DNA of 16,884 bases from contig DYKC01000005.1 in assembly GCA_020722825.1 (NCBI GenBank), positions 1-16,884 of the forward strand, given 5' to 3'. Shown one piece after another: positions 1 to 6,735 of this stretch (positions are counted from its first letter, which is position 1; each line of letters begins with the position of its first letter). Position numbers and translations under genes: made by a program. This stretch comes from Vermiphilus sp. GTDB taxonomy: Bacteria; Ratteibacteria; UBA8468; B48-G9; JAFGKM01. Below the pieces are notes generated by a model. That model was given only the letters and a program-made list of their open reading frames with translations, searched no databases and was not told where the DNA came from.

Positions 1-10
1 TTTTCCCTTT

Positions 11-39
11 ATTATAGAGGAGAAATGGCCTGTTGTCCC
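11..39 (-). promoter_or_regulatory. Possible sigma70-type promoter reading off the left edge
   Basis: On the minus strand an exact TATAAT lies at 16-11, with GGGACA (4 of 6 matches to TTGACA) at 39-34 and a 17 nt spacer. It overlaps the stop codon of the purine nucleoside phosphorylase gene and would drive a gene beyond the left end of the window. The spacing is ideal but the -35 is imperfect and the target gene is not visible, so this is tentative. Confidence 0.3.
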
Positions 40-887
40 TATGTTTTCTCACCTTTATTTGGAGGAGGATACAGGTTTATTATAATCTTCTCTATAAGTT
101 TTGTTAATTTCGGCTCTGCATCATTTGCAATTTTGATGATTTCTTCCAGAGAGACAGGCACCAGAGCGTCAGGAAGACACATATCCGTTATAACGGAGAT
201 GCCAAAGACCTTAAGTCCGAGATGCACCGCAGCAATAACCTCAGGAACTGTTGACATAGTGACCATATCAGCCCCTGCCAGACGCAGAAACCTGTATTCA
301 GCCCTGGTTTCCAGACTCGGACCCCGCAACCCCACAAGGACGCCTTTTTGCAGGTGTATCTTCTCTTTCAATGCAATTTTTTCAGCCATTTCTATCAATC
401 CCCTGTCATAAGAATTGCTCATATCAGGGAATCTTACACCAAAACGTTCATCGTTGGGACCTGTAAGAGGATTTTCCCCCATAAGATTGATATGGTCGGT
501 GATTGCAACAAGATCCCCTCTGGCAAATAAGGGGTTCAAACCTCCTGCTGCATTTGATTCCAGAAGGGTACGCACACCCAGGGTTTTCATAACCCTTATC
601 GGAAAAGATATCTGCGTTGCCGAGTAGCCTTCATACAGGTGGAAACGCCCCTGCATCGCAACAACCCCCTTTTCTCCGATTTTACCTAAAATGAGGTTCC
701 CCGGATGCGCCTCAACTGTGGTAACAGGAAAGTAAGGTATTTCCCCGTATGGAATGACAATGTCTTGCTTGATTTTATCCGCCATTTTATCCAGCCCTGT
801 ACCGAGTATTATTCCTGTTTCCGCAGAAAGTGTTGTCTTACTCCTGATAAACTCTACGGCTGCCTGTACCTTCTCATACTCACCCAT
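39..887 (-). CDS. Purine nucleoside phosphorylase (trimeric PNP family)
   Basis: Phosphorolysis of purine nucleosides to base plus ribose-1-phosphate, for purine salvage in the cytoplasm. The 282-residue protein has the usual length and markers of the trimeric PNP/MTAP family: ILGTGLD near residue 27 (phosphate loop), QGRFHLYEGYS at 79-89, SNAAGGLNP at 111-119, GLRGPSLETRAEY at 186-198 with the base-contacting Glu193, and MSTVPEV at 211-217. At the position that is Asn243 in human PNP, which favours 6-oxopurines, this protein has Asp235 within ITDMCLPD, so preference for guanosine/inosine over adenosine cannot be assumed. The start is supported by AAGGAG five bases upstream of the ATG. It is the last gene of the leftward cluster, separated from the dehydrogenase-like gene by 182 bp, and may have its own control. 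Family is certain; exact substrate is not. Confidence 0.92.
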   Translation of the reverse strand: MGEYEKVQAAVEFIRSKTTLSAETGIILGTGLDKMADKIKQDIVIPYGEIPYFPVTTVEAHPGNLILGKIGEKGVVAMQGRFHLYEGYSATQISFPIRVMKTLGVRTLLESNAAGGLNPLFARGDLVAITDHINLMGENPLTGPNDERFGVRFPDMSNSYDRGLIEMAEKIALKEKIHLQKGVLVGLRGPSLETRAEYRFLRLAGADMVTMSTVPEVIAAVHLGLKVFGISVITDMCLPDALVPVSLEEIIKIANDAEPKLTKLIEKIIINLYPPPNKGEKT

Positions 888-1069
888 AAATTACTCCTTC
901 CTCCCACTCTCCCCAAAAGCGTTATATGGAAACTTACGTTCCCGGTATGCTTTGATATACGGTAGATATACAAATTTATACCGCAGGCGAAGTCTGCATA
1001 ATCAGGAACGAAGTTTTCATATATATCTATTGTGTATTTCTTCGCCTCTACACCTTCATTGAGAGGAGT
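888..1069 (-). promoter_or_regulatory. 182 bp leader/spacer before the PNP gene with inverted repeats
   Basis: This is the longest gap in the left cluster. On the plus strand AGGCGAAG at 985-992 is an exact inverted partner of CTTCGCCT at 1040-1047 (8 bp arms, 47 nt apart), so a transcript running from the upstream gene could fold into a long stem-loop. A competing small hairpin uses GCAG/CTGC at about 984-997. I see no convincing promoter, no T-tract terminator, and no match to a purine riboswitch core, although the downstream gene is a purine enzyme. The role is unknown. Confidence 0.3.
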
Positions 1070-1930
1070 TTATAATCTTGTTTTTTTATAGGAGGTTGCT
1101 CCCTTTATGTTCTCCCAGTCCCTGTTTTTTCTCACCAGAAGGTTTGACTTCCAGATCTGTTCCAATAATTTCGGTTCGTAACCAAGAGTTTTTGAAAGGT
1201 ATATCAGCGCATTGAGGTCTTTGGGTAAACATTTCCCGCCAAAGCCCATATCCCCGTCTGGACCTGGCACCTTGGTATTCCTGCCGATTAAAGGATCCAG
1301 TATAACCGCATTTCTGATAAATGCCCAGTCAAGGTCCAATTTTCTGCAGATCTGGTAAATTTCATTTGCTATCATCACCTGCCCTGCCAGGGTCACATTA
1401 GCCGCATATTTTATCATCTCAGCAGTTGTCGTGTCAGTTATAATGTACCTTGCCTGAGGAAAGACCTTCCTGTATACTTCTTCAACCTTCCTGCAATCCC
1501 TTAACGGCCCGCCTATAATAATCCTGTCAGTTCTTTCCATATCAGCCAGGCTGTTACGTTCGGAAAGGAATTCAGGATTAAAAACCAGCCGTAGGTATGA
1601 AAATTTTCGCTGCAGGTTTGCAGTCGTGCCGGGCACTATGGTTGACCGTAAAACCACGATGGGAAAATATTTTTTTGCGGCCCCTTTCTTTCCAGTTTTT
1701 ACGATATTACTGAGTACATCTTCAACGGGAGAAATATCTATACTGCCGTCTTTTTTCATCGGGGTAGGAACCGCAACAAAAACTATCCCACATCTATCAA
1801 CTACCCTCTGGAGATTCTGATATTCAGGAATATACTTGTCATAAATCAGAAGTTTTACTTTATCTCTGAAAACACTCGCAAATGCTTTTCCAACCACGCC
1901 ATAACCAATGATACCTATTGGACCTTTCAT
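1070..1930 (-). CDS. Short UDP-glucose/GDP-mannose dehydrogenase-family protein lacking the C-terminal domain
   Basis: The family oxidises UDP-glucose, GDP-mannose or UDP-N-acetylhexosamines to uronic acids for polysaccharide synthesis, using NAD. The N-terminal Rossmann domain has GxGxxG at residues 9-14 (GYGVVG), then VAVPTP at 52-57 and RSTIVPGT at 95-102. The central domain has NPEFLSE at 118-124, EMIKYAAN at 171-178, and GFGGKCLPKD at 229-238 with the catalytic Cys234. Full-length members have about 400-450 residues; this one has 286 and stops shortly after the Cys motif, so it lacks the C-terminal nucleotide-sugar-binding domain. The ORF is intact and ends naturally, with no visible remnant downstream, so it looks like a genuine short form rather than a fresh truncation. 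The start follows proC by 17 bp without a clear SD. Substrate and activity are unknown. Confidence 0.8.
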   Translation of the reverse strand: MKGPIGIIGYGVVGKAFASVFRDKVKLLIYDKYIPEYQNLQRVVDRCGIVFVAVPTPMKKDGSIDISPVEDVLSNIVKTGKKGAAKKYFPIVVLRSTIVPGTTANLQRKFSYLRLVFNPEFLSERNSLADMERTDRIIIGGPLRDCRKVEEVYRKVFPQARYIITDTTTAEMIKYAANVTLAGQVMIANEIYQICRKLDLDWAFIRNAVILDPLIGRNTKVPGPDGDMGFGGKCLPKDLNALIYLSKTLGYEPKLLEQIWKSNLLVRKNRDWENIKGATSYKKTRL

Positions 1931-1947
1931 ATGAGTATTAAAGAGTC

Positions 1948-2757
1948 TTATGCTCTGGATAGTTCCTTGCTGCGATTCTCTGCTTTTTCAATAGATTCTT
2001 TCAGGATCTCAGGAAAATTCTTTTCCTCAAAGACCTTTAAGCCTGCAACTGTAGTGCCACCTGGTGAACTGACCATCTCTTTTAACCGGTCGGGCGAAAG
2101 TTTTGTCTCTGCAAGCATCTTTCCCGAACCATATATAAGATAAGAGGTAATTATTGCTGACTGTTGTTCAGTAAATTTCTTCTTTTTACAGATTCTTTTT
2201 ATGTTTTCCGCTATGTAAAAGATAAACCCAGGCCCGCTGCCCGAAATCGCCGTAACGGCATCAAATTTTTCCTCTGATAGTTTGAAAACAATACCAAGAG
2301 GAGCAAGCAATTTTTCAACCAGACCTTCACATCCATCTGCGTATCTGCCAGGGCAGTAGGGCAAAAGGCCTGCTCTCACCCTAACGTTCAGGTTGGGCAT
2401 AACTCTTATAACCGGAACAGATTTTTTCAACAGAATCTTTTCAATCCTTGCCGTAGAGATACCTGCTGCGATGGATACTAAAACCTTGGACGGGGTTAAA
2501 AATTCTTTTATCTCTGAGACAACCTCCTCAACCGCATCCGGCTTTACGGCTATTATGACTACATCAGCATTTTCAGATAACCTGCGATTGTCAACCACCT
2601 GCAACCCCGCTCTTTTAAAATATTTAAGTTTTTTTTTCTGGGTGTCTGAAATGTATATGCGGGATGCAGGATACAGTCCACTTTCCAGTAGGCCTTTAAC
2701 AAGGATTGACCCCATATTGCCGCATCCAATCACCCCTATAGTTTTTTTCTTTCTCAT
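1948..2757 (-). CDS. proC: Pyrroline-5-carboxylate reductase
   Basis: Last step of proline synthesis: NAD(P)H-dependent reduction of pyrroline-5-carboxylate to L-proline in the cytoplasm. At 269 residues it has family length. The Rossmann motif GCGNMG is at residues 11-16, AVKPDAV at 70-76, RVMPNLNVRV at 118-127, the helical-domain motif SGSGP at 172-176, and SSPGGTTVAG at 230-239, the most diagnostic ProC signature. The PNLN stretch differs from the commoner PNTPA wording, a mild variation. It sits 25 bp after the ABC ATPase gene and 17 bp before the dehydrogenase-like gene in one leftward run, but no upstream proB or proA is visible. There is no obvious SD before the ATG, so initiation may depend on coupling with upstream translation. 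Identification is secure. Confidence 0.93.
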   Translation of the reverse strand: MRKKKTIGVIGCGNMGSILVKGLLESGLYPASRIYISDTQKKKLKYFKRAGLQVVDNRRLSENADVVIIAVKPDAVEEVVSEIKEFLTPSKVLVSIAAGISTARIEKILLKKSVPVIRVMPNLNVRVRAGLLPYCPGRYADGCEGLVEKLLAPLGIVFKLSEEKFDAVTAISGSGPGFIFYIAENIKRICKKKKFTEQQSAIITSYLIYGSGKMLAETKLSPDRLKEMVSSPGGTTVAGLKVFEEKNFPEILKESIEKAENRSKELSRA

Positions 2758-2782
2758 AGATTCAGATATAATGCATCCGGTA

Positions 2783-3523
2783 TCAGCCGCTTTCTTCTCC
2801 CTCTACCTCTCCAACTTTTATGTCAATATTCTCTCTGGCTTCAACCCTTTCAATCATCCCATCCCTTAGCCATATGACACGGTCGGAAACATCAAGCATC
2901 TTAAGATCATGGGTTGCCGTTATAATGCTAACACCCTTCTCTTTATTCATTTCCCTTAAAAGGTTAATAATTTCCTTGCCTGTCTTCAGGTCAAGATTCC
3001 CTGTAGGTTCATCAGCAAGTATTATGGCCGGGTCGTTAGCCAGAGCTCTTGCAACTGCAACCCTCTGCTGCTGTCCTCCTGATAATTCAAAAGGCTTGTG
3101 GTTCAGTCTCTCTCCCAGTCCAACCGTCTCAAGAAGCGTTTTCGCTTTTTCTCTTGATTCATCCGTTGACATACCAGCAAAAATCATCGGCAGCATAACA
3201 TTCTCCAGAGCACTCATAACAGGTATGAGGTTAAATGACTGAAAGATATATCCTATCTTTCTGCATCTCAGCCATGCAAGTTCGTATGCATCAAGTTGAG
3301 CAACATCAACCTCATCAATGTAAACCTTTCCTTCGGATGGCTTGTCAAGACCGCCTATCATATTAAACAATGTTGTCTTGCCACTGCCTGAAGGACCCAT
3401 TATTGAAATGTACTCCCCTTTCAAAATTTCAATGTTAATCCCCTTCAAAACATGCAGAGCGACCTTTCCAAGCATGAAGTTCTTTTTCACTCCAATAGTC
3501 CTTACAATTGCTTCCCTTGGCAT
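2783..3523 (-). CDS. ABC transporter ATP-binding protein, MacB/LolD type
   Basis: Nucleotide-binding subunit that powers an FtsX-fold exporter or lipoprotein-release-type system at the inner membrane. The 246-residue protein has Walker A GPSGSGKT at 43-50, the Q-loop in IFQSFNLIP at 93-101, signature LSGGQQQR at 147-154, Walker B IILADEPTGNLD at 167-178, and the H-loop His205 in TATHD. The FNLIP and EPTGNLD wording is characteristic of the MacB/LolD/FtsE subgroup. It begins 16 bp after the permease stop with a strong AAGGAGG just before the ATG, so the two genes form one transport unit. The substrate cannot be read from the sequence, and no HlyD-type periplasmic adaptor is encoded nearby. Confidence 0.92.
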   Translation of the reverse strand: MPREAIVRTIGVKKNFMLGKVALHVLKGINIEILKGEYISIMGPSGSGKTTLFNMIGGLDKPSEGKVYIDEVDVAQLDAYELAWLRCRKIGYIFQSFNLIPVMSALENVMLPMIFAGMSTDESREKAKTLLETVGLGERLNHKPFELSGGQQQRVAVARALANDPAIILADEPTGNLDLKTGKEIINLLREMNKEKGVSIITATHDLKMLDVSDRVIWLRDGMIERVEARENIDIKVGEVEGEESG

Positions 3524-3539
3524 ATTGATTCCTCCTTAT

Positions 3540-4184
3540 TTATATCTGCCGCCTTATTGCCTCTGCCGGTTCCATCCTTGCTGAAACATATGCAGGGTAA
3601 AGTGCTCCCACAACGGCAAGAAACGTCCCCAGCAGTGTGGTAAACAACATATATCTTACAACTGTGCCAACTGGAAAGATACGAATAATCAAACCGCCGT
3701 AATGAAACATATAAACAAATGTCATCGTAATTACACCTATTATACTGCCCACTATAGAACCAAAAATACCATGCGCTAGCGACTCCAGAAGGAAGAGTTC
3801 CACGACAAATTTATCAAGAGCGCCGAGGCACTTCATAGTTCCTATCTCCCTGGAGCGTTCCGTAACTGACATCAACATAGCATTTATTATACCAACGGTG
3901 CATACAAGCAGAGACAGAGAAACAAGCCATATCTGTCTTGTTCTCACCTCTTCAAGATCCGCAGTTAAAAGCAGTTTGATATCTTCCGGCCCCCTATGCA
4001 CCAGACTCATTGTAAAAGCGTTGTTGGCAAGAACTGACATTAAAAATGCTATCCCAAGCAGTATTGACATTGTGATAATAATTGACCGTCCAAACCTTAT
4101 CCTAAGATTCCGCACGCTCATCTGGACAGCATTTTTAAGTGGCAGGGATAACTGCTTTTCAATCTTTTTCTGTTGAATAGACAT
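3540..4184 (-). CDS. Compact FtsX-like ABC transporter permease
   Basis: Membrane subunit paired with the ATPase gene directly downstream. The 214-residue protein has four likely membrane helices at about 34-56, 85-107, 134-158 and 177-200. The last three form the FtsX domain, with the coupling segment SVTERSREIGTMKCLGA at 106-122 and a typical terminal SARMEPAEAIR. Most MacB/LolC/LolE-type permeases have about 400 residues with a large periplasmic domain between helices 1 and 2; here that linker is only about 28 residues (57-84). The reading frame is continuous and the protein has both the cytoplasmic N-terminus and a proper C-terminus, so it reads as a short architecture rather than a frameshifted gene. 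It probably acts as a homodimer. The start is supported modestly by GGGAG upstream. Confidence 0.82.
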   Translation of the reverse strand: MSIQQKKIEKQLSLPLKNAVQMSVRNLRIRFGRSIIITMSILLGIAFLMSVLANNAFTMSLVHRGPEDIKLLLTADLEEVRTRQIWLVSLSLLVCTVGIINAMLMSVTERSREIGTMKCLGALDKFVVELFLLESLAHGIFGSIVGSIIGVITMTFVYMFHYGGLIIRIFPVGTVVRYMLFTTLLGTFLAVVGALYPAYVSARMEPAEAIRRQI

Positions 4185-4200
4185 TTTTTGTCTCCCAAAT

Positions 4201-4235
4201 CCCCCTTAAATCCCCCCCTTTGGCAAAGGGGGAGA
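4201..4235. repeat. G/C-run palindrome resembling dispersed intergenic repeat elements
   Basis: CCCCCTTTG at 4214-4222 pairs exactly with CAAAGGGGG at 4224-4232 around one base, preceded by another C-run (about 4200-4205). This C-run, AAATC, C-run, palindrome layout is familiar from short intergenic repeats that occur in many copies in environmental bacterial genomes. Only one copy lies in this window, so its repeat nature is inferred. It lies 30 bp upstream of the permease start codon, within the likely 5' leader of the ABC operon. Confidence 0.5.
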
Positions 4236-4286
4236 CAGAGGAATTTCTCTATAGGACACTGCTCACCTAGTTTTTTATTTTGTAAT

Positions 4287-4316
4287 ATATTAGCGTCAAA
4301 ATGTAATTCCTGTCAA
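4287..4316 (-). promoter_or_regulatory. Candidate sigma70 promoter for the ABC permease operon
   Basis: On the minus strand an exact TTGACA at 4316-4311 is followed after 18 bp by TAATAT at 4292-4287 (4 of 6 matches to TATAAT). It is about 100 bp upstream of the permease start and reads toward it, so the leader would contain the palindrome at 4201-4235. The -35 is perfect; the -10 is moderate. Confidence 0.45.
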
Positions 4317-4374
4317 CCCCTTTAAATCCTTATTAGTTAAAGCATACCACAAATTATCAGAAAAATCAACTCCT

Positions 4375-4406
4375 GGTGGTAAATGGTTATAGAGATTGTT
4401 ACCACC
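4375..4406. repeat. 8 bp inverted repeat upstream of the ABC operon promoter
   Basis: GGTGGTAA at 4375-4382 and TTACCACC at 4399-4406 are exact inverted partners separated by 16 bp. A second pair, TTTAAC/GTTAAA, lies just to the right at about 4411-4438. Both are upstream of the leftward candidate promoter at 4316-4287, where a dimeric regulator could bind. There is no T-tract for a terminator. This is an observation of structure only. Confidence 0.35.
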
Positions 4407-4447
4407 CTTATTTAACCGAATTTGAAGAATCTGTTAAAATAGCCGGT

Positions 4448-4660
4448 ATGCCAGATTTTAATATAAGGGAGCATTTTCCCTTGCTCCGAAAGGGTGTATG
4501 GATAGGAAGGACTTTATGATTTATCAAGGATACCTATACATTCACCAAAGAAAATTTCTGAGCAGATAGAAAGGAGGAAAAACTGGTTATGGGAAAAGTT
4601 AGCCAGAGCACCTACATAGAACTGATGATGAAAAGTTTTATATCCCTCTATAATACCTGA
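4448..4660 (+). pseudogene. Possible gene remnant, unidentified
   Basis: The 607 bp between the permease and the tRNA contain no intact gene. One plus-strand frame from ATG at 4448 carries two 23-codon open stretches (4448-4516 and 4589-4657) in the same register, with a stop at 4517 and a further in-frame stop between them; the second ATG has AAGGAGG 12 nt upstream. The pattern could be a decayed small gene or chance in AT-rich DNA. I cannot relate the peptides to any family. The rest of the gap holds the palindrome, inverted repeats and promoters listed separately; 4661-4746 shows nothing further. Confidence 0.2.
4465..4487 (+). other. Two mutually exclusive short hairpins
   Basis: AAGGGA (4465-4470) pairs with TCCCTT (4477-4482), while the overlapping GGAGC (4468-4472) pairs with GCTCC (4483-4487). 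Only one stem can form at a time. No transcription unit is known here and no T-tract follows, so any function is conjecture. Confidence 0.2.
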
Positions 4661-4746
4661 TAAAATATCTACTGATTTGGTTCTTAACTTTTATCTCAAA
4701 TGAAGACAGACAAAGTGTTACCTATATTCTCAAATCTTACAGATAA

Positions 4747-4775
4747 TTGACATTTGTGCACGTTGAGGGTACAAT
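4747..4775 (+). promoter_or_regulatory. Near-consensus sigma70 promoter for tRNA-Asp (and probably thrS)
   Basis: Exact TTGACA at 4747-4752, a 17 bp spacer, and TACAAT at 4770-4775 (5 of 6). The predicted start site is about 4782, ten bases before the mature tRNA. No convincing promoter or intrinsic terminator is seen between the tRNA and thrS, so the same transcript may run into thrS. Confidence 0.8.
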
Positions 4776-4791
4776 ACTTAATCTGATTTAC

Positions 4792-4868
4792 GGGGCGGTA
4801 GTTCAGCGGCCTAGAATGCCAGACTGTCGATCTGGATGTCGCGGGTTCAAATCCCGTCCGCCCCGCCA
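4792..4868 (+). tRNA. tRNA-Asp (anticodon GTC), CCA encoded
   Basis: A 77 nt cloverleaf. The acceptor stem is GGGGCGG at 4792-4798 paired with CCGCCCC at 4858-4864, with discriminator G at 4865 and an encoded CCA at 4866-4868. The anticodon stem is CCAGA (4819-4823) paired with TCTGG (4831-4835), enclosing loop CTGTCGA with anticodon GTC at 4826-4828. The T-arm contains GGTTCAAATCC. G at the discriminator and the GTC anticodon are tRNA-Asp identity features. All stems pair perfectly, so it should be functional. Confidence 0.97.
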
Positions 4869-4926
4869 GATATAAAACAGTGGATAGTTATGAGTTTGTA
4901 GTAGTGAGCGAAAGACAAAACAGGGC

Positions 4927-4992
4927 ATGAGCAGGGATTTGCATCATAGGGTCGTAAATACTCAATAAAGTACATTTTATTGCAAATTGCAA
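4927..4992 (+). promoter_or_regulatory. thrS leader: hairpin and tandem ATTGCAA in place of an SD site
   Basis: Between tRNA-Asp and thrS the transcript can form a stem of ATGAGCA (4927-4933) with TGC plus TCAT (4940-4942 and 4944-4947, one bulged A), loop of six. Immediately before the start codon ATTGCAA is repeated in tandem (4979-4985 and 4986-4992), and no purine-rich SD is present. In Escherichia coli, ThrRS represses its own mRNA through leader structures mimicking tRNA; whether anything similar happens here is inference only. Confidence 0.25.
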
Positions 4993-4993
4993 A

Positions 4994-6703
4994 ATGAATA
5001 GAACCGAAGAGATAAAATACTGGCATACGTCATCGCATATACTGGCACATGCGGTTAAAAGGTTATTCCCAGAGGTAAAGTTAGGAACAGGACCTGCCAT
5101 TGAAAAAGGGTTTTATTACGACTTTTACAGAGAAAAACCCTTTACCCCGGAAGACCTTAAAATCATAGAACAGGAAATGGGCCGGATTATCAAGTCTGAC
5201 TTCCCTATTGAACGCATCAGAAAAAGCAAAAAGGAATCCAGGGAGATATTGAAAGACGAGATTTTTAAACTGGAAATCCTTGAAGAACTGCAGGACGGGG
5301 AAATAACCTTTTATAAACAGGGTGATTTCATAGACCTTTGTGAAGGACCGCATCTTGAATCAACTGGTCAGGTCAAACACTATAAACTGTTAAGCACCGC
5401 TTCTTCTTACTGGAGAGGCGATGAAAACAGAGAAAGTATGCAGAGGATTTACGGTATTTCTTTCCCAGAAAAAAACGAATTAGATGCCTATCTGAATTTC
5501 ATAGAGGAGGCAAAAGAAAGAGACCACAGGGTTCTTGGGACAAAACTTGACCTTTTCAGCATTCATCCTGAATTCGGTTCAGGCCTTATATACTGGCACC
5601 CAAAAGGCGCAATCATACGCAAAATCATTGAGGATTTCTGGAAAGAGATACACCTACAAAACGGATATGAACTGGTTTATACCCCTCATATAGCCGACAT
5701 TGCACTGTGGGATAAATCCGGGCACACAGGGTTTTACAAAGAGAACATGTTCGCACCGATTGAGATGGAAAATAAGCGGTTTCAGTTGAAACCGATGAAC
5801 TGCCCCTTCCACATTTTAATATATAACAACCGGATGAGAAGTTACAAAGAACTGCCCATAAGGTGGGCGGAACTGGGCACAGTGTACAGGTACGAGAAAC
5901 AGGGTGTCCTGCACGGTCTTTTGCGGGTACGTGGTTTTACACAGGATGATGCCCATATCTTCTGCACTGAACAGCAGGCAGAAGAAGAGGTAATAAAGAT
6001 TCTTGACCTTACCTGTTTTTTTCTCAGAAGATTCGGATTTACCGATTATAAGGTATGCCTGTCCACCCGTCCCGCAAAGTACGTAGGCACTCCTGAAAAC
6101 TGGGAGAAAGCGACTAATGCCCTCAAAAATGCTCTCAAGACGAAAGGGATAGAATATGAAACAGACCCGGGAGAGGGCGTGTTTTATGGACCGAAAATAG
6201 ATATAAAAGTGAAGGACTGTTTGAACAGAGAGTGGCAGTGTTCAACGATACAGGTGGATTTTAACATCCCTGAACGGTTTGACGTAAAATATACCGGTCC
6301 AGAAGGAAATTTTAAGGTGCCCATACTCATCCACAGGGCTATCTTTGGTTCCATGGAACGGTTTATAGGTATACTGATTGAACACTACAAAGGAAACTTT
6401 CCTTTCTGGCTTGCACCTGAACAGTTAAGAATTTTGCCCATCACTGACAGGCATATGTCTTATGCTGAACAGGTTAAAAAATTGCTTGAAAAGGAATTTC
6501 GCGTGCAGATAGACCTCAGAAACGAAAAAATTAGCAGGAAGGTAAGGGACGCAGAAGCAGAAAAGGTGCCTTACATGCTCATATTAGGTAACAGGGAGTT
6601 AGAGAAACAGGAGGTTTCTCTGAGAAAACACAAGGAAGGGATGGTCGGCAGTTTTAAGGTTTCAGACCTTGTAACAATGTTGAAGGATACTGGACAATCT
6701 TAG
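4994..6703 (+). CDS. thrS: Threonyl-tRNA synthetase lacking the TGS domain
   Basis: Attaches threonine to tRNA-Thr. The 569-residue protein begins directly in the N2 editing domain: HTSSH at 11-15 and CEGPH at 116-120 supply the His/His/Cys/His set that hydrolyses mischarged Ser-tRNA. The catalytic core (about 185-475) keeps the three zinc ligands, Cys270 in KPMNCPFH, His321 in QDDAHIF, and His447 in ILIHRAIFGSMER, each offset by exactly 64 residues from E. coli Cys334, His385 and His511. The anticodon-binding domain follows to the end. The roughly 60-residue N-terminal TGS domain is absent; the in-frame stop at 4955 and the lack of ATG, GTG or TTG before 4994 mean no earlier start is hidden. 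It is followed by infC, the classical thrS-infC-rpmI-rplT order. Confidence 0.96.
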   Translation: MNRTEEIKYWHTSSHILAHAVKRLFPEVKLGTGPAIEKGFYYDFYREKPFTPEDLKIIEQEMGRIIKSDFPIERIRKSKKESREILKDEIFKLEILEELQDGEITFYKQGDFIDLCEGPHLESTGQVKHYKLLSTASSYWRGDENRESMQRIYGISFPEKNELDAYLNFIEEAKERDHRVLGTKLDLFSIHPEFGSGLIYWHPKGAIIRKIIEDFWKEIHLQNGYELVYTPHIADIALWDKSGHTGFYKENMFAPIEMENKRFQLKPMNCPFHILIYNNRMRSYKELPIRWAELGTVYRYEKQGVLHGLLRVRGFTQDDAHIFCTEQQAEEEVIKILDLTCFFLRRFGFTDYKVCLSTRPAKYVGTPENWEKATNALKNALKTKGIEYETDPGEGVFYGPKIDIKVKDCLNREWQCSTIQVDFNIPERFDVKYTGPEGNFKVPILIHRAIFGSMERFIGILIEHYKGNFPFWLAPEQLRILPITDRHMSYAEQVKKLLEKEFRVQIDLRNEKISRKVRDAEAEKVPYMLILGNRELEKQEVSLRKHKEGMVGSFKVSDLVTMLKDTGQS

Positions 6704-6719
6704 ATTTTTGCTGTATAAT
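6691..6719 (+). promoter_or_regulatory. Strong promoter for infC-rpmI-rplT inside the end of thrS
   Basis: TGGACA (5 of 6) at 6691-6696, 17 bp spacer, exact TATAAT at 6714-6719, overlapping the thrS stop codon. The predicted start is near 6726, giving a leader of about 70 nt before infC. It lets IF3 and the two ribosomal proteins be made independently of thrS. Confidence 0.7.
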
Positions 6720-6735
6720 AGTAAAAGAACATATA

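Noticed and set aside
888..1069. Purine riboswitch before the PNP gene
   Set aside because: The conserved purine-aptamer core and three-way-junction pattern were not found on the minus strand.
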